Assembly: GCA_036172665.1 (NCBI GenBank)
Contig: CM069871.1
Location: 58,526,713-58,590,712, forward strand
Reading direction: 5' to 3'
Length of the DNA stretch: 64,000 bases
From: Prosopocoilus inquinatus
Lineage: Eukaryota; Arthropoda; Insecta; Coleoptera; Lucanidae
A model generated the notes under the pieces. It did no database searches. It was not told the DNA's origin and saw only the letters and a list, made by a program, of their open reading frames with translations. Position numbers and translations under genes: made by a program. Shown here in pieces: positions 44,285-57,136 of this stretch; positions within the stretch are counted from its first letter, which is position 1; each line of letters opens with the position of its first letter.

Positions 44285-46210
44285 CGCCGTTGTTTTCGCG
44301 GACGAGTAGGCTTCCCTTCGTGCACATTTGTTTTGAGTGCTGTTGACCGCCACAGGGTCGCGAGTCGGCCATGTGTTTTTTGTTCTTCCCTGTCAGCCAC
44401 GAGACAATACCTGCTTTTTCACATTGTACAAGTGTGTGAAGGCGGAGTTTTCGTTGGATTTAGTTAGCCTACCGTCTTGTGCGGACACACTCGCTCCGTT
44501 AGATGTGTCCTCGGTGTTGGTGGGACCCTAGTTTTACGGGTTTAGTAGACGTGAAAGTTACATCTTTTTCGGGCTTGCTTCTCGGTGCAAGGTAAGCGCC
44601 ATCTTGATAACCACGAGCATTTATTGTTCGCGTTCGATAATTCAATTTCGATATCTCCCTTATAGCAACTGGTAAGGGGCAGTTTTACCACAGGTAGTTT
44701 GGCACTTTTGGTTAATCTCGTGAGTACGTCTGTGATCTGGGAGCGTTTCGTTCCTCCCTCCCTCCCTTTTTGGGGCCTTCGCTGGAACGGAATGGAAGGC
44801 ATCGCCGCCTACAATTTGAATTTGTCGCAACGACTTGCTATCATCTTGCCTCGGAGAAAATCCTGAGTAAGAATGTTCCTAATTTTTCTTCTCGTCTGCG
44901 AAGTTTTGCGTGACGTCATTGCTCCCGGACATGCGCTTCGCCAGTGGCGTGGAATTGAGCTGGGCTGCAGGAGTTTTCGATAACGGAATCAGCGAAGAAG
45001 GACGCGCTATTTCTTGGCCAACGTGACCCGGGATGGTTTTTTTGTTGTTGTTTACATCAAAATAGTCATATTTATAAGGTTTTGTCTACTTATTTCACTT
45101 TCTGCTTTTGCAATATTATTTGTACTTAGTTCTGTTGTATATTTTTTTGATGTTAGTATTTGTAAGCAGATACGAGAGTACTCACTTTCCCTCAGTTTTG
45201 GCCTTGTAACATGGAATTATTCCAAAAATATTGCGATAGATCACCTCACTAGGGGATGTGTTCCATTACTGAATTTCATTGTGTTGCGTGCTTTAACAAA
45301 CGAATTATTTTTAGGTTGAACTAGTGTTTATTTGCTGAACTACTCTGATTGGGACGTGTATCTTTAGGAAAGGGTTGCATAAAAAGAAAGGCGCATTTTT
45401 TGAATTCTCCTTTTTTGCGTTTCCTAACGATCGCCATTTTGGGGTACATCAACGAAGAAGCGGGTCGTAGACAGTTGGAGTGCGTTCAAAAATGGAGAGT
45501 GTAGGGTAAAGCGTTACCCCGAGGGTAACGACGGCTGATTCGCCCAGAGCGTTGCAAAATTCTGAACGATTAAGGACACCATCCGGGTGGCGTACTTTTA
45601 TTATTATTACATTTGTTACTATTACTACATGAATCTGGGTATTTCAGATACTGATTTCGTCTAATATTTAAATATTATTGATATCAACCCTTGTTCCATA
45701 TTTAATTTTGTTGGTTCCAAAAACAAATCATATAAAAATTGTTAAAAAAATTATGATATTCAGTAGGAAGAAAAGCTCCTGAGTGGGGTGTTGGGAGCGC
45801 ACACCGAGTGCTACACCCCTGCGATTTTAGAACGCTTCAAGGGCGAGGTGCGTCTAGTTTGAAATTGAATTTATTAACGGTTTTAGTGCATCCCGGTATA
45901 ACTCTTACCCGTTCGGGCGTCATTTTTGAACGCACTCTTGTACTTTTCGGGGATGAACAGGGACACACTTTCCCGGCTGTGTATCTCCGATACTTCTGTG
46001 TTGCATAATCATTGGTGGATGGCCTCGTTACCCGTTACACCTTTTGAGCTTTTCTATGCCGTCTCCACTGAGTGGGCATTGCTACACAGCTTTTTTCTAT
46101 ATCTCAATCTTCAAGGAAACAACCGACTCTGCTTCAGAGATATGGTAGGTTACGGATTGACGTAGACCCAATCATTTCTTACTTTGGTTGGGTCAAAACG
46201 CTAAGCGCTC
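44285..46210 (+). repeat. Dispersed repeat A, copy 2
   Basis: The longest copy. It opens CGTTGTTTTCGCGGACGAGT and contains GGTAAGGGGCAG, GACGTCATTGCTCCCGG, GAGAGTACTCAC and CCACTGAGTGGGCA. The same blocks run in the opposite direction in 48846-50555. No shared coding frame. Confidence 0.55.
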
Positions 46211-47534
46211 CTTTTGTTACACTCGTGACAAGCGGATATAATTACGAAATATCCGGATATTCTAATTGGCTTGTGTAACATCAGACACGTGTTCTGGAAA
46301 GAGCCTCGGACCTCGAGGTCTATGTAAGGATACGTACGGTTTTTCAACAATGCAGATGTGAATCATATTTTTCTGGAACCGATGTTACATAATTACTTTT
46401 TGCTTTTAACGCCGTGGTTATACGTAGGTGATGTTTCTGCTTGTATGATTTATGCCGAGTCAATTTGCACTGGACGAGGTTGGTCTTATATGATCACTTT
46501 CCTTTGCTTTAGTCTTTTCTCATGACTATGAATTTAAAAAGAGGAAATTAAACTGTACCAAAATATTCGCATTGTTATATTTGTAATACAATTCTGAGTT
46601 ATGACCAGGGAAAAGAATACGGGCCGTTTGTTCCGCGTACAGTAGAAAAGTTTAATATTCGGACTGTATTAGTTACGCCCTCAGTAATTTCTGCGAAGTG
46701 CGCTTTTGCTCCTCCCACTCAATAAAATTCAATGCATCGGAATCGCAGAGTGATGGCAGGAATAAATAATATATTCGGCGTAAAAAGCGTCCAACGCTAA
46801 GCGGCCTGAATTCTTTCTCCTGGTTATGACGAAATTATTGCTTCATTTTGCATCGAAATCAACACATTTCGTGGCAAATTAGTAAACAAGCGGGATTTTA
46901 ATAGTTTGTAAAAAGCTTTTTATTCATAGGGAACAAATTATCGTAAATTTCAATAATGTCGGTATCCTCTATGATTGCATCGGGGAACCGCTGGCTTTTC
47001 GAAACTGAATTGAATACATGGACGACTCCACTGCGCGTTATTTCAAAAAATGTGTTCACATTTAAAAAATGCTATGCAATTAACGTTTTTTTAAATTTGG
47101 TATAACGCACGAAACTACAGTTAATTAGCGCTTGCATTAATACATGAGCGATGGCGGCGGATCATAGCAATCAATAAAACGCAGCCATTCGGGTTTGTGT
47201 TGTTCAATGACATAGCTGTCGTATACATTCACGAAACCGCAGCGTCATCGCTATTATTGCTGGGGCCATTCGAACTTAACGACGCCGTAAAGGTAGAATG
47301 TCATGCAAAATACTCTTTGTGTAATTTTATCGATCATCGTATACAAGCAGGAACGTTTCAATATATCCACTGTATCTACGTTGTATACATAGAATGAAAA
47401 CCTGTATGAAAAAAATCAATCATTGAAATTAATTCAGTTGAAATTAATAAATTGCATTGGGTTAGATATTTTTTATTATCAAATAAAAATATAAGGTATT
47501 TAAAATTATTTAAGAAATTGTTTGAATGTTAAAT
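46211..47534. other. Anonymous DNA with repeat C
   Basis: No gene recognised. Repeat C copy 2 lies at 46665-46830. The open frame at 47197-47397 has no domain. Confidence 0.45.
46665..46830 (+). repeat. Dispersed repeat C, copy 2
   Basis: Inverse partner of 41110-41260, sharing the CGTAAAAAGCGTCCAAC block. Confidence 0.55.
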
Positions 47535-47700
47535 GAATGAAAAGAGTTCTGGGTGATTTTAAAGTAGTTGTTTGTTGGATTTGGTGACCCGACCGTCTTC
47601 GACGGATTCATCTCGCTTCGTTGTTTATTTCGTTTGAGAGTGGACGATTTACTGTTCACAGGCCCTTTTGGTACCTGATGCAGCTGATGGGAAGTTCTAA
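47535..47700 (+). repeat. Fragment of dispersed repeat A
   Basis: GAGTTCTGGGTGATT...GTTTGTTGGATTTGGT...TCATCTCGCTTCGTTGTTT closely matches 48600-48690, and it is related to 44440-44520. Confidence 0.55.
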
Positions 47701-48479
47701 GGTTTTTAAATTGTCACCACCTCTACGTGCCAGATGGAGATGGTTGGGTCACCGCAGCGTGTTAAATGCTGATGCTTTTTATCACTGAAACCGTACCTGT
47801 GCAAAATTTGAACGAAATAATATCCTTTTTGGTAACAGCAATTTGGTTATCAGTAAAACCGGAACATTTGCCTCATTTAAAATAAGAATTATTTTTTATG
47901 GTAAGCGCGCCGCGGGTCTTCAAGATATTTGCTTTTTATGCGCAGGAAAAGAAGTGAGCTCGGTCGTTAACGCTTCCCGGTAATAAGAGATTTCAAATTT
48001 AATTATAATTATATCGCGAGCGTAACGTGTACAGTCGCACTCGATGAGCGAAAGAGAAGGAAGAAAGCACAGCGGGAATTGCTGAAGATGCGAATGCGGT
48101 TTACGGACCATTGAAATCTCACGACGCCGTATCTCATGAAAACGACTATTTTTTTTCTGCAATTTATCAAAAAAAGAATGTCTTGCATGATAACGTTGTG
48201 TATGACAATTTAAAGTACTCACTTTAGTTGTAAACTGAAACAAAAGACAAAAAATAACTACCTAATGTAATATTTTGAAATTTTTTTGAGAACCTTTCAT
48301 TTCAAATCGCACATTATCTAACGATTGACACTTTCTTCTTCTTAATTAGAAAATTGCAGAAAAATTTTGTCAGGAATTAAAGCGCGTTAAGTAAGTGCAA
48401 AACCACCACAGAATCCGCCCTCTTTTCTCTAGAAAGAGATATTTATTGTTACGTTAATCCCTAGGTTTCAATCATCCTG
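47701..48479. other. No feature recognised
   Basis: Anonymous DNA with no supported gene, RNA or repeat. Confidence 0.45.
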
Positions 48480-48845
48480 ATGAGTAGGCTTCCCGCCGTG
48501 CTTTTGGACGCTATTGTGCTTATCAAAATTTTCCTAATTGACCTCCTTTGTAGACTGCGTTGGCAACCAGACGTTTGTTTGCACGTTAAATTAATAAAAT
48601 GAGTTCTAGGTGAATGTAAAGTGGTTGTTTGTTGGATTTGGTAACCGACGGTCTTCGATTGATTTATCTCGCTTCGTTGTTTGTTAGCCCGTTGTTCACG
48701 GGAACGTTTCAACGGGATTTCTCTTTAACGTGTAAATTTATGTTCTGAGGCTTGTTTTCCTTGTAAGCAAGGTAGGTGTCATTTTTGTTCACCCATCTTT
48801 TTTACTTGCCTGTTTCCACGGGTGTTTATTGTTCGCAATTGTATT
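48480..48845 (+). repeat. Fragment of dispersed repeat A, abutting an inverted copy
   Basis: It begins GAGTAGGCTTCCC like 44307 and ends in GTGTTTATTGTTCGC like 44615. It directly abuts the - strand copy at 48846-50555, forming an inverted junction. Confidence 0.5.
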
Positions 48846-50555
48846 ATGTCGTGACAAGAAAAGCACTTAGCACGTTTCGACCCAAGCTAATCCGCCAATC
48901 CGTAGTCTACCACATCACTGAAGCAAGATCTGTCGTTTCCTCTATGTTGTAGAAAGGAGTTGCGCGTAACAATGCCCACTCAGTGAAGACGGCGTGAGAA
49001 AACTCTAAAGGTGTTACGCAAACCTGGCAGTATTAAGGACACATAGCCGGAAAAGTGTATCCCTGTTCGTTCTTGAAGAATACAACTTCCCAGGAGCCCT
49101 AAATATTGAACATTAGGCAATGCAAAACAACGAATGGAGCTTGATAGGAAAATAAAAATGCACCCTTAAAAAAATCGTTTACAAAGATATACGTCCTAGT
49201 CTTGGTTAATGAACAAATAAACTCTAGTTCGGCCAAAAAACAAATCGTTTATTAAAGCATACACCACCAAAAAAATTCGGTAATAGAACAAACCCCCTAA
49301 ACCTAGTGGAGTAGTCGGCCGTAAGTTATTTGAGAGATTACTGGGGACTAAGAGCGCCTCGACGTGAGTACTCTCGTGTCGGCTCACAAAAACCAACACA
49401 ATAATCATAAAACAATAACAAAAAATAAGTTATGCGTGAAGCGCATCAGACCAAGTCTGCAAAAATTTCCTTTTGCACTCTGAAGGAGCCAACACGAAGT
49501 GAACACAAAATTTAGTAAAGATAAAATTGCAAAAGCAAAAGCATGAAATAAATAGACATAATTGGGTAAATAAGATTCTACAAATCTGATGTTGTCACAA
49601 AAGAGATAAAACCCTCCCCTGTCCACGTTACCCAACCCAAATAGCACGTCCCGTGCCGTCGACTTCGTAGCCAACAACTCCCGCCGCCCAGCCCAATGCG
49701 ACATCACTGGCGAAACGCACGCAAAACTCCGCTAATGAGAGGAAAAAAGTTAAGAACCTTCTTACTCAGGATTTCCTCCGAACGAGATGAAAGGGGTGGC
49801 TGCGACGGAACTGTTCGGAGGCGGGAAATAACTTCACTTCCTTTACAGTGAGGGCACAAGGGGAGGGGGGGGGGACGCTCCTAGAGCTTAGACGTGACAC
49901 ACGACAATAAATCGCGGCGAACACCTGGCGGTGGCAACTCTGGCCCCATACCAGTTGCTAAAGGGAGATGAACGATAAACGCACGTGGCAGACAAACAAA
50001 ATGGTCACAGAATGGAGGAACAAAATAGCTTCCCTCGCTCCAAAAAGCGAGGTCCGAGAAGGATGTTAATTTCCTCATTCACTTAGGGTTGCCAGATGTC
50101 CTCTATTTTAAAGGACCACTTTCAGACCCAAAAATGGCTTTTGAAATTGAGAATGGAGAACAGAAGATAATACTTCGTATTTTCTATTTTTGTTCCTTAT
50201 TAAATAACTAAGTACTTACTATTGATGGGGAACGTCGCTTAAAATAAAGGACATCTGACAATCCTATGTTCACTAGAATCCGACGGACGACTACCAACGA
50301 CGATCCAACAGCGGGGAGATATATAACGGAGCGAGAATGCCTGCGAGGAACGGTAGGGTAACCAAATCCAACGAAAACTTTATTTCAACACCCAACTCGC
50401 ATCGCTAATAACGTGAAAAATGGCCCATCTGTCACGTCTCCTGGTTGGTCGAAGAGAAGAAAAATGGCGTGCGATCGTCTCGCTACCTAGCGACGGCCAA
50501 CCGCACCACTCAAAACAATTACGCACGAAGGGAAGCCTATTCGACCGCGAACAAC
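48846..50555 (-). repeat. Dispersed repeat A, copy 3 (inverse)
   Basis: The complement follows copy 2 in order: CGTTGTTCGCGGTCGAATAG near 50553, GAACGATAAACG near 49975, a TGACGTCAT-like block near 49700, GAGAGTACTCACGTC near 49375, CACTGAGTGGGCATTG near 48990 and TACGGATTGGCGG near 48905. Confidence 0.55.
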
Positions 50556-50639
50556 GATAAGAAACATAAATACGTAACAATCTGAAATTAATTGGCGGTA
50601 CCGGGGTCAAAAAACCAAAAATTATTTCGTAAATATCTC

Positions 50640-50870
50640 AAAGGATCCGTTGAAACGAGGCCTGAAATTCGTTCAACAAAATTTAGGGCATAATTTGATC
50701 TAAGTACTTAGAAAGAGATCGGTTCAAAGGGATTAGAATTTGTTGTCAAACTCTGGAAATAGCGATGACCAGAGCTGGATTCAGGATCAGTTCCGGGCCT
50801 ATAAAATTAATTTTATTACGGACGGAAGATGCAATGTTTTAAATTGAAACGAGCCCCCCTAACACCATCT
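50640..50870 (+). repeat. Fragment of dispersed repeat B
   Basis: Related to 34770-34990 and 8510-8730 (TTTAGAAAGCGA / CTTAGAAAGAGA, GGATTCAG and AACGAGCCC blocks). It overlaps the start of the local direct duplication. Confidence 0.4.
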
Positions 50871-51776
50871 GCTTGTTTATTTCTTGAAGGTCATGTGCCG
50901 CTAGATGAACGATGGAAATTTCTAAGCATTCTGATAAGCTGAGACTGGCAGAAAAAAGTCACGACTGCGCAATAGTCATTGCATTAAAGTGGCTAGCGTG
51001 TGCCAGCGACGTCGTTGAAACAGTGTTTATCGTATTGTGTTCGTTGTGATTGATATTAATAATATTTCACCGTCTTGGATTGTAAATCGTCTGCTCCTAT
51101 AGTTACGGCGGACTGATAACATGCTCTGGGCTTACCTTATATTGACATTGATATTTTTATGAACCTTTCGGCTGATACGTTAGCAATCTTTTTCGGTTCC
51201 GAGAAAATGGAATTTGTTGTGAAAATCGGGAAATAGCGATGGCCAGAGTTGGATTCAGGATCAGTTCCGGGCCTGTAAAATTAATTTTATTACGGACGGA
51301 AGATGCAATGTTTTAAATTGAAACGAGCCCCCCCTAACACCATGTGCTTGTTTGTTTCTTGAAGGTCATGTGCCGCTAAATGAACGGTGGAAATTTCTAA
51401 GCATTCTGATAAGCTGAGACTGGCAGAAAAAAGTCACGACTGCGCAATAGTCATTGCATTAAAGTGGCTAGCGTGTGCCAGCGACGTCGTTGAAACAGCG
51501 TTTATCGTATTGTGTTCGTTGTGATTGATAGTAATAATATTTCACCGTCTTGGTGTTTGCTGCGAATAAAATGTAACAACTGACGTGGTTAGTATATTTT
51601 GGTGAATTTGAAGTTCTTTTTTACGACATGCAGTTTATTTATTATTATTTACGTAAATCTTCTCCTCCTATAGTTACGGCGGACTGATAACGTGCTCTGG
51701 GCATACCTTACGTTGAACTTAATATTTTTATGCACCTTTCTGATGATAAGTTAGCAATCTTTTTCTTACATTTTTT
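50729..51776. repeat. Direct duplication of about 0.5 kb
   Basis: 50729-51204 and 51208-51776 are direct copies at over 90% identity by eye. Copy 2 carries about 109 extra bases after CACCGTCTTGG (near 51553-51665), or copy 1 lost them. Both end TTAGCAATCTTTTTC. No coding content. Confidence 0.8.
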
Positions 51777-52534
51777 TCTGCCAATGAACTCAGCATAGAG
51801 TGTTTCCAGCTTTTTATTTACGCAACACAATGGATACTTTGACATGAGCACGGTTCGAAAGTATCATTATCAAAGTAACTCCGTTCTGAATTTGAAGGGA
51901 ACAAAATGAGATATACTTTCAAAGCTTTGATTGATTAATAATTTTTTTTCTCCGCGCAAAGTTTCAGTCTCTTACATAATGCTGTGTCCATTAATCACAT
52001 TGTATACCGACTTCCAAATGTACTAAAGCCCTAGTCTTAATGAAGTAGTTCCAGCATAAGAAATAAGAATTTAATAAGGTTCATTTTTACCCTGTGTTAT
52101 TGCTAATCGGAGAAATTCAGTTTTTGTATGTACCGCGTTGCTACCGCACAAATGTACTTTCTAGATTTTTTTCTTCTTTTTAAAATGTAGAATGCATTCA
52201 TATTCATTTGGTAATGAAAGCAGTCTCGTATGTACGCAATAAAGAGTCACCTTTTCCGTATAATTCAGCAATATTTATTCATTATACTTTCAGGTTTTAA
52301 AGTTTAAAGTCCATTAGGCACACGGATAAAATAAAACGGCCGGAATTTGCATAAACCCCGCAATAAATGCTAGGCAAGCGTAACAATTAAAGTTCCAGAC
52401 ATGCAGCAGACACTTCAAATTCAAACTTATAAATACGGCAGTAAAATTCCGCGGCAGATAAAAATAATTATTCCCGCACGTAATTTATGGGCGCAGATTA
52501 CGAAGTTATATTAACACTTTTCCTTTGCTTTCAG
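51777..52534. other. Upstream intron of timeout
   Basis: AT-rich, no exon recognised. It ends in a good acceptor, TTTTCCTTTGCTTTCAG, directly before the first timeout exon found. Confidence 0.5.
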
Positions 52535-52591
52535 AAAATTGGCCGGAAAAAAGGGGCGAGCAGAATCGGGCAGAAGATGAATACGAAGAAG
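52535..52591 (+). CDS. timeout: timeout/TIMELESS internal exon (first of three seen)
   Basis: 57-bp exon between acceptor TTGCTTTCAG (AG at 52533-52534) and donor GTAGGT (from 52592). After two bases finishing a split codon it encodes NWPEKRGEQNRAEDEYEE, an acidic stretch, and ends with the first base of a codon. In the TIMELESS/timeout family an acidic linker precedes the next conserved helical block. Alone the exon is too short to identify, but its phase joins exactly to the next exon after a 92-bp intron, and together they lead into a clear timeout block at 58182. Confidence 0.7.
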
Positions 52592-52683
52592 GTAGGTATA
52601 TATTTTATCGGTTTTTATTTCGGTTTAATGCGCTTTTGTTTTCTTTATCTTTATGACTTTGATTTATTTTCTTCGTTCCGCAG

Positions 52684-52756
52684 ACGAGGAGGACGAAATT
52701 GCCAGCAGCATGCAAATTTCTGAAAACAATTTGAAATTTGAGGATTTCACGAAAAG
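52684..52756 (+). CDS. timeout: timeout/TIMELESS internal exon (second)
   Basis: 73-bp exon after acceptor TTCGTTCCGCAG (AG at 52682-52683), ending at donor GTAATA (from 52757). In the phase set by the previous exon it reads DEEDEIASSMQISENNLKFE then DFTKR. The FEDFTKR end matches the FxDFxKRF start of the conserved timeout block that continues in the third exon. It ends on two bases (AG) of an Arg codon completed by the first base of the exon at 58182. The exact phase fit across a 5.4-kb intron is strong evidence that the exons belong together. Confidence 0.78.
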
Positions 52757-53479
52757 GTAATAATTTGTTTGCTTTATTATTTTAAAATAAACATACCTGG
52801 CGCCCCGAAATTAAAAGGCATATATATTTCAGTGTTAAGTTATTTGAAATTATGTGGTAGCATTGTGTAGTTCATTATATAAAATGAAAACATCATAAAG
52901 TTTCCGGGGGAAAGTAAATATTTTGATTACGTGGTCATAAATTAATTTGATACTGTCATTGAAATACAATTATGAATAAAGTTGAAATAAGTTTAAACAG
53001 CGCATAGATAAATCCTGCATAGATAAACTGAAATCTGCTCTTGTCACACACTTGGAAACTTTAGCAACATTACTACACGGATAGAAAGTAGCAAAAAAGT
53101 GCGTAGTTATACGCCGAAGTCCCCGGCTCGAGTGCAGTTTCGGGTCGTGGGTCGATCTTCGGCGATAATTGTTTAAAGGAAAAAGAGATAAAATTGTCCA
53201 ACGGGATACCTTGTCAATCGAAAACGTTTATCTCTACGCTAAAGTGACTTTTCTTTTACTAATACCCAAAAAGGCGGTGGGCCCCATGAATTCAATAAAA
53301 AAAACTAAACTGGCAATTTATTGTTTCACAAAACAAGTAAAATATGTTTGAAATTTATTTATTTAGTATTGAACAGTAAATCAAGATATTTAATTGCTAT
53401 TCGAGGGCATCGATTAACCTAACAGTGACTCAAGTTGTAACTAATGCACTTAAAATTAACTTAGCGAAGGTTAATTAGC

Positions 53480-53620
53480 AAGTAAGCGGGTTTCTGGGAC
53501 ACAGTGTATATCGTCAAGTCAACTATGACGTCACTATGCGAAAGCTCGTCGTTCGGAGTTGAGATGGTCGACACGATGACCTTTAGTTCGTTGCCCTAAT
53601 ACTTGAAATACTTGCTTGGT
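53480..53620 (+). repeat. Dispersed repeat D, copy 1
   Basis: Shares GCGGGTTTCTGGG, TATGACGTCA, CTCGTCGTTCGG and ACGATGACCTTTAGTTCGTT with 56150-56270 in the same orientation. Confidence 0.65.
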
Positions 53621-55708
53621 AACTTGAACGAGCACGAAGCTTGTCGACGATGAAAGAGCTGTCACCTACCTGTTAGTCAAGTAACAAAGGTTAACACTGG
53701 GTTGAATGATTTCAGTGCTGCCGGCAGCTGTAATGGGACGATAGTGGGTCTCTCAAACCAACACGAAAAATAAAGAAAGCGCGGCTACGTTCAAATTATA
53801 TCAACATAAACTTTATATTTTAAAATAAAAAGCAAAATTGCGTTCAAAATTAAAATCAATCACAGTAACAAACGTAACAGTAGTCAGAGGAAAAGTCACT
53901 TAAATATTTAACAACGTGAATAATAATTTCACGAGCAACAAAGAACTTTCATGCTAAGTGGAGGTGGGTGCGCGGGTTAAAATTGCCACGCAAATGGCCT
54001 TACCGCACAGACAAGCAAAAAGAAATTAATTCACGACAACAAAAATGTGAATTACGTACCCCCAACCTCCAATAAAGACAGTTCGGGTCCGAAAACTCTG
54101 TCTTTACCTTAATGTACGTTAAAATTGTCGAAAACCATTCAATTCCAAAGCCCTGAACGGACTTAGTATTCAGGCAAGCCTTTACATAACTTTCGATTCT
54201 ATCCAGCCACGCAAGAAACCTTCAATCCGAGTCCTTAAGTCACAGAGACACTTAAATTGTTGCCAAATATAAACAAAGACACGGTAATAAAAAGGACAAG
54301 TCCGACCTGGTCTTTGAAGTGGGTATCACGTCGGCCTAAATGGCGACTCTCCGAGCTTCAAGCCCGGCTCCTCAGATCCTCCCCACGTCCAGCGTCGGAC
54401 GATGGACGATGAACGCAGACAACATACAATACTACGCAGTGGAAAGGGCCAGCGACAAAACCTCTAATAGTACAGCGCACCAAAGATTAAAACCCTAACG
54501 GGTAAACAAAGTAAAACACCAATCGGATTAGCCAACAACGATTAAACTCAGCTGGTGAGATTGGGCACCAAGCTGGCAAAAGCGCGTGAAGACGCTAGTT
54601 ATCTTAGGTAAACCAGTCAGAGTGGGCCAAAGGCCGTGAGGTATACTTCACCCCCTTGGAAAATATTTTTTCGATACAACGAAAATACCCACGATACACA
54701 AGTGGTTTACCCGGACTCTGCATGGAGAATGGAGTGTTGCTAACTCGATTCAGAGAGCGGGGAGAAGAAAAACAAACATAAAGGAAGAAGGATCGAGAAT
54801 AAACAGCCTAACCAACCAAAAAGTGACCAATAATGATCCACGTACAGAAAGGATTAAATGTCAGAGGTAATGGGAGCATCCTCAAAACAGATAAAAACGG
54901 TTGTAAGCTCGCTCGGATCAAGTTAACAAAAAACAGACTAACAGGCGCCTCCCGAAGGAAAGTAAAATACAATTGAATTCGCTTGAATTTTACGAAAATA
55001 AAATGAGCGTATTTCTGCATCAACAACAACGGAGAAATCTATGTAGAAAAATATTTTATTGGATAAAATTCCAGGCGGCAATTGATCCTCAAGAAAAAAA
55101 AGGAATAACGCGCATAGTCGAACGGGTATCATACGCAAAAAAAAAAACTCTCTGGCACAGCGAGAAACAGGGCGCGGTCTGTTTATTTGGAAAGCGCGCA
55201 TCAGAATCTATTAAAATAATACCGGAGGATTTATTATACAGAGTGTCTCAAAATATTAAAAGAATTTTTAAGCTATAACAGGGCCGGCGATATACGTAGT
55301 TAATAGGGACAAAAGGATGGCGTCGATGAAAGCTTGAGAGGATGTTAACAAGCTGAGGTGCGATAAGACGATAAGCGGTCGCTAAAATTTGAGGGGGTTC
55401 AAAAGCTGAAGGACCAGAAAAAAGCATGAGAGGGAAGAAACTAGCGATGGGTGAATTTTAATACGTTGCGCAATGACGACTTATCTGTGTGAGACTTCCA
55501 CAGGCTTCTTAATAGTGCTCAGAACGCACTGGCGTCAACAGAGTGGTTTCCAAAGCTTGCAAAGCCTTACTCGAGTTATTTCCACACGGACAAATAACTC
55601 TCCAAACATAAATTATCCAACGAAACCAAAACACAACCGCACTCTTTGACTGTTTACCCAAGTACTGTAGGATGCTGTAACCAGTGTTGCTAATCAACTC
55701 GACCAAAA

Positions 55709-55914
55709 CTTCCTTTTTCGACATGCAGTATTTCCCTAAAATTCCGTAAATTAATCAGGGAAATTTAAATAGGAGTTTAGAATTAAAAACATGATTACAT
55801 TAAAACAATAAATTCCTTTTTCGGCGTGCAGTATTTCCCTAAAATTCCGTAAGTTAATCAGGGAAATTTACATAGGAGTTTAAAATTAAAAACATGATTA
55901 AAATAAAACAATAA
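55709..55914. repeat. Tandem pair of about 103-bp units
   Basis: Two copies in series, each with GCAGTATTTCCCTAAAATTC and AATCAGGGAAATTTA; they differ at a handful of positions. Confidence 0.8.
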
Positions 55915-56149
55915 TTTTTTTTTTATTAACATACGTAAATAAGTAAATTTATAATTGTTTTGCGCAATTAACAAACGAAAGAAAAATATTAAACCAATCT
56001 TAATATTGCACTTTGATGCACTTTGTAGCAAGCATAAGCAGTGTTGCCAACTTATCAAATTTAGAAGTTCATATTTTTTAAAGGAAATATATTTTAACAT
56101 TAAAATCGTATTTTCTCAAGATGACACCTAATAATAAGAAAAATAAGAA

Positions 56150-56270
56150 AAAAGCGGGTTTCTGGGGCACGCTGTATTTGTCAAATATGACGTCATTATG
56201 CGAAAACTCGTCGTTCGGTGTTAACATGGCTAACACGATGACCTTTAGTTCGTTGCCCAAGTACTTGCTC
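56150..56270 (+). repeat. Dispersed repeat D, copy 2
   Basis: Same blocks as 53480-53620. It lies inside the candidate hAT-like element. Confidence 0.65.
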
Positions 56271-57136
56271 AGGTACCGAATAATTTAGATTTTTCAAAAT
56301 TTGTTTGCAGTTTTGTTTTTTTGAATGTAACGCGATCGTTACTAGTTCATGGATTATTGTTTTTAAGTTTGAAATTCATCCTCTAACATTTCCGTCTCTT
56401 TTTGATTTTTTTCTTGCGATCGTCATTTGTTTCCATCTTCAAATATACCTGTCACTTTTTGATTTATTTGTCGTTGTTGCCGTCATAGTTTGAAAGAAGA
56501 AGTCTCGCAGTAGTTTCGAATTAATAATTTGTGTTTCTTTTCTTTTTTTTTTTGTTTATCAAATTATTTATCTTTTGTAAATATTACGATCGTTATTTGT
56601 GTGTGAAATGTACGATCGTCTTTTCCTTCTTTTTTTCGTTGGGAAATTAATTAGAACAGATTTTCTGTGCTTCTTTTTCCTTCGAGACATTTGTTTTTTT
56701 TTTCCTGCTTTCTTCGGAAATTTTCACTTCGTGAGTAAGTATTATGATACTGATTTGTTGAAGTTCGAATTTATTATTAACCCTAGAATGTTCGCTGTTA
56801 TTTTTTTTTAATTTTAAATCAATTCTTTTGAGATTTTTCTTCTCTTTCATTTGTAGTGGGTGTCTCGATTATCATTGCTCGATTTAATTGCTTGCCATCG
56901 TTGAAACATCAAATAAGTATAATTTTTTCGAAAATTTTAATTTTTTCATGTGTTTCTACGTCATCAATTGTTTGCCCTTTTTCTGTTTTACCCCCGCAAA
57001 ATGCAGCGATTATCATTAGTTCCTTTTTTCTTTTTCTGCATTTGTGAATTTCATTTTGAATGTTTATTATTAATTAGGAGTTCTCGAGAAATTTTAAATC
57101 TGATTTTGTAATTTAAAATTATTTTCGTTCAAAATA

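Noticed and set aside
50930..50965. Second hammerhead-like word CTGATAAG...GCAGAAAA
   Set aside because: The core box is wrong (CTGATAA) and no stem II or stem I pairing is formed.
53111..53165. tRNA gene candidate
   Set aside because: It has a terminal stem but lacks recognisable A and B box motifs and a T-arm GGTTCRANNCC word.
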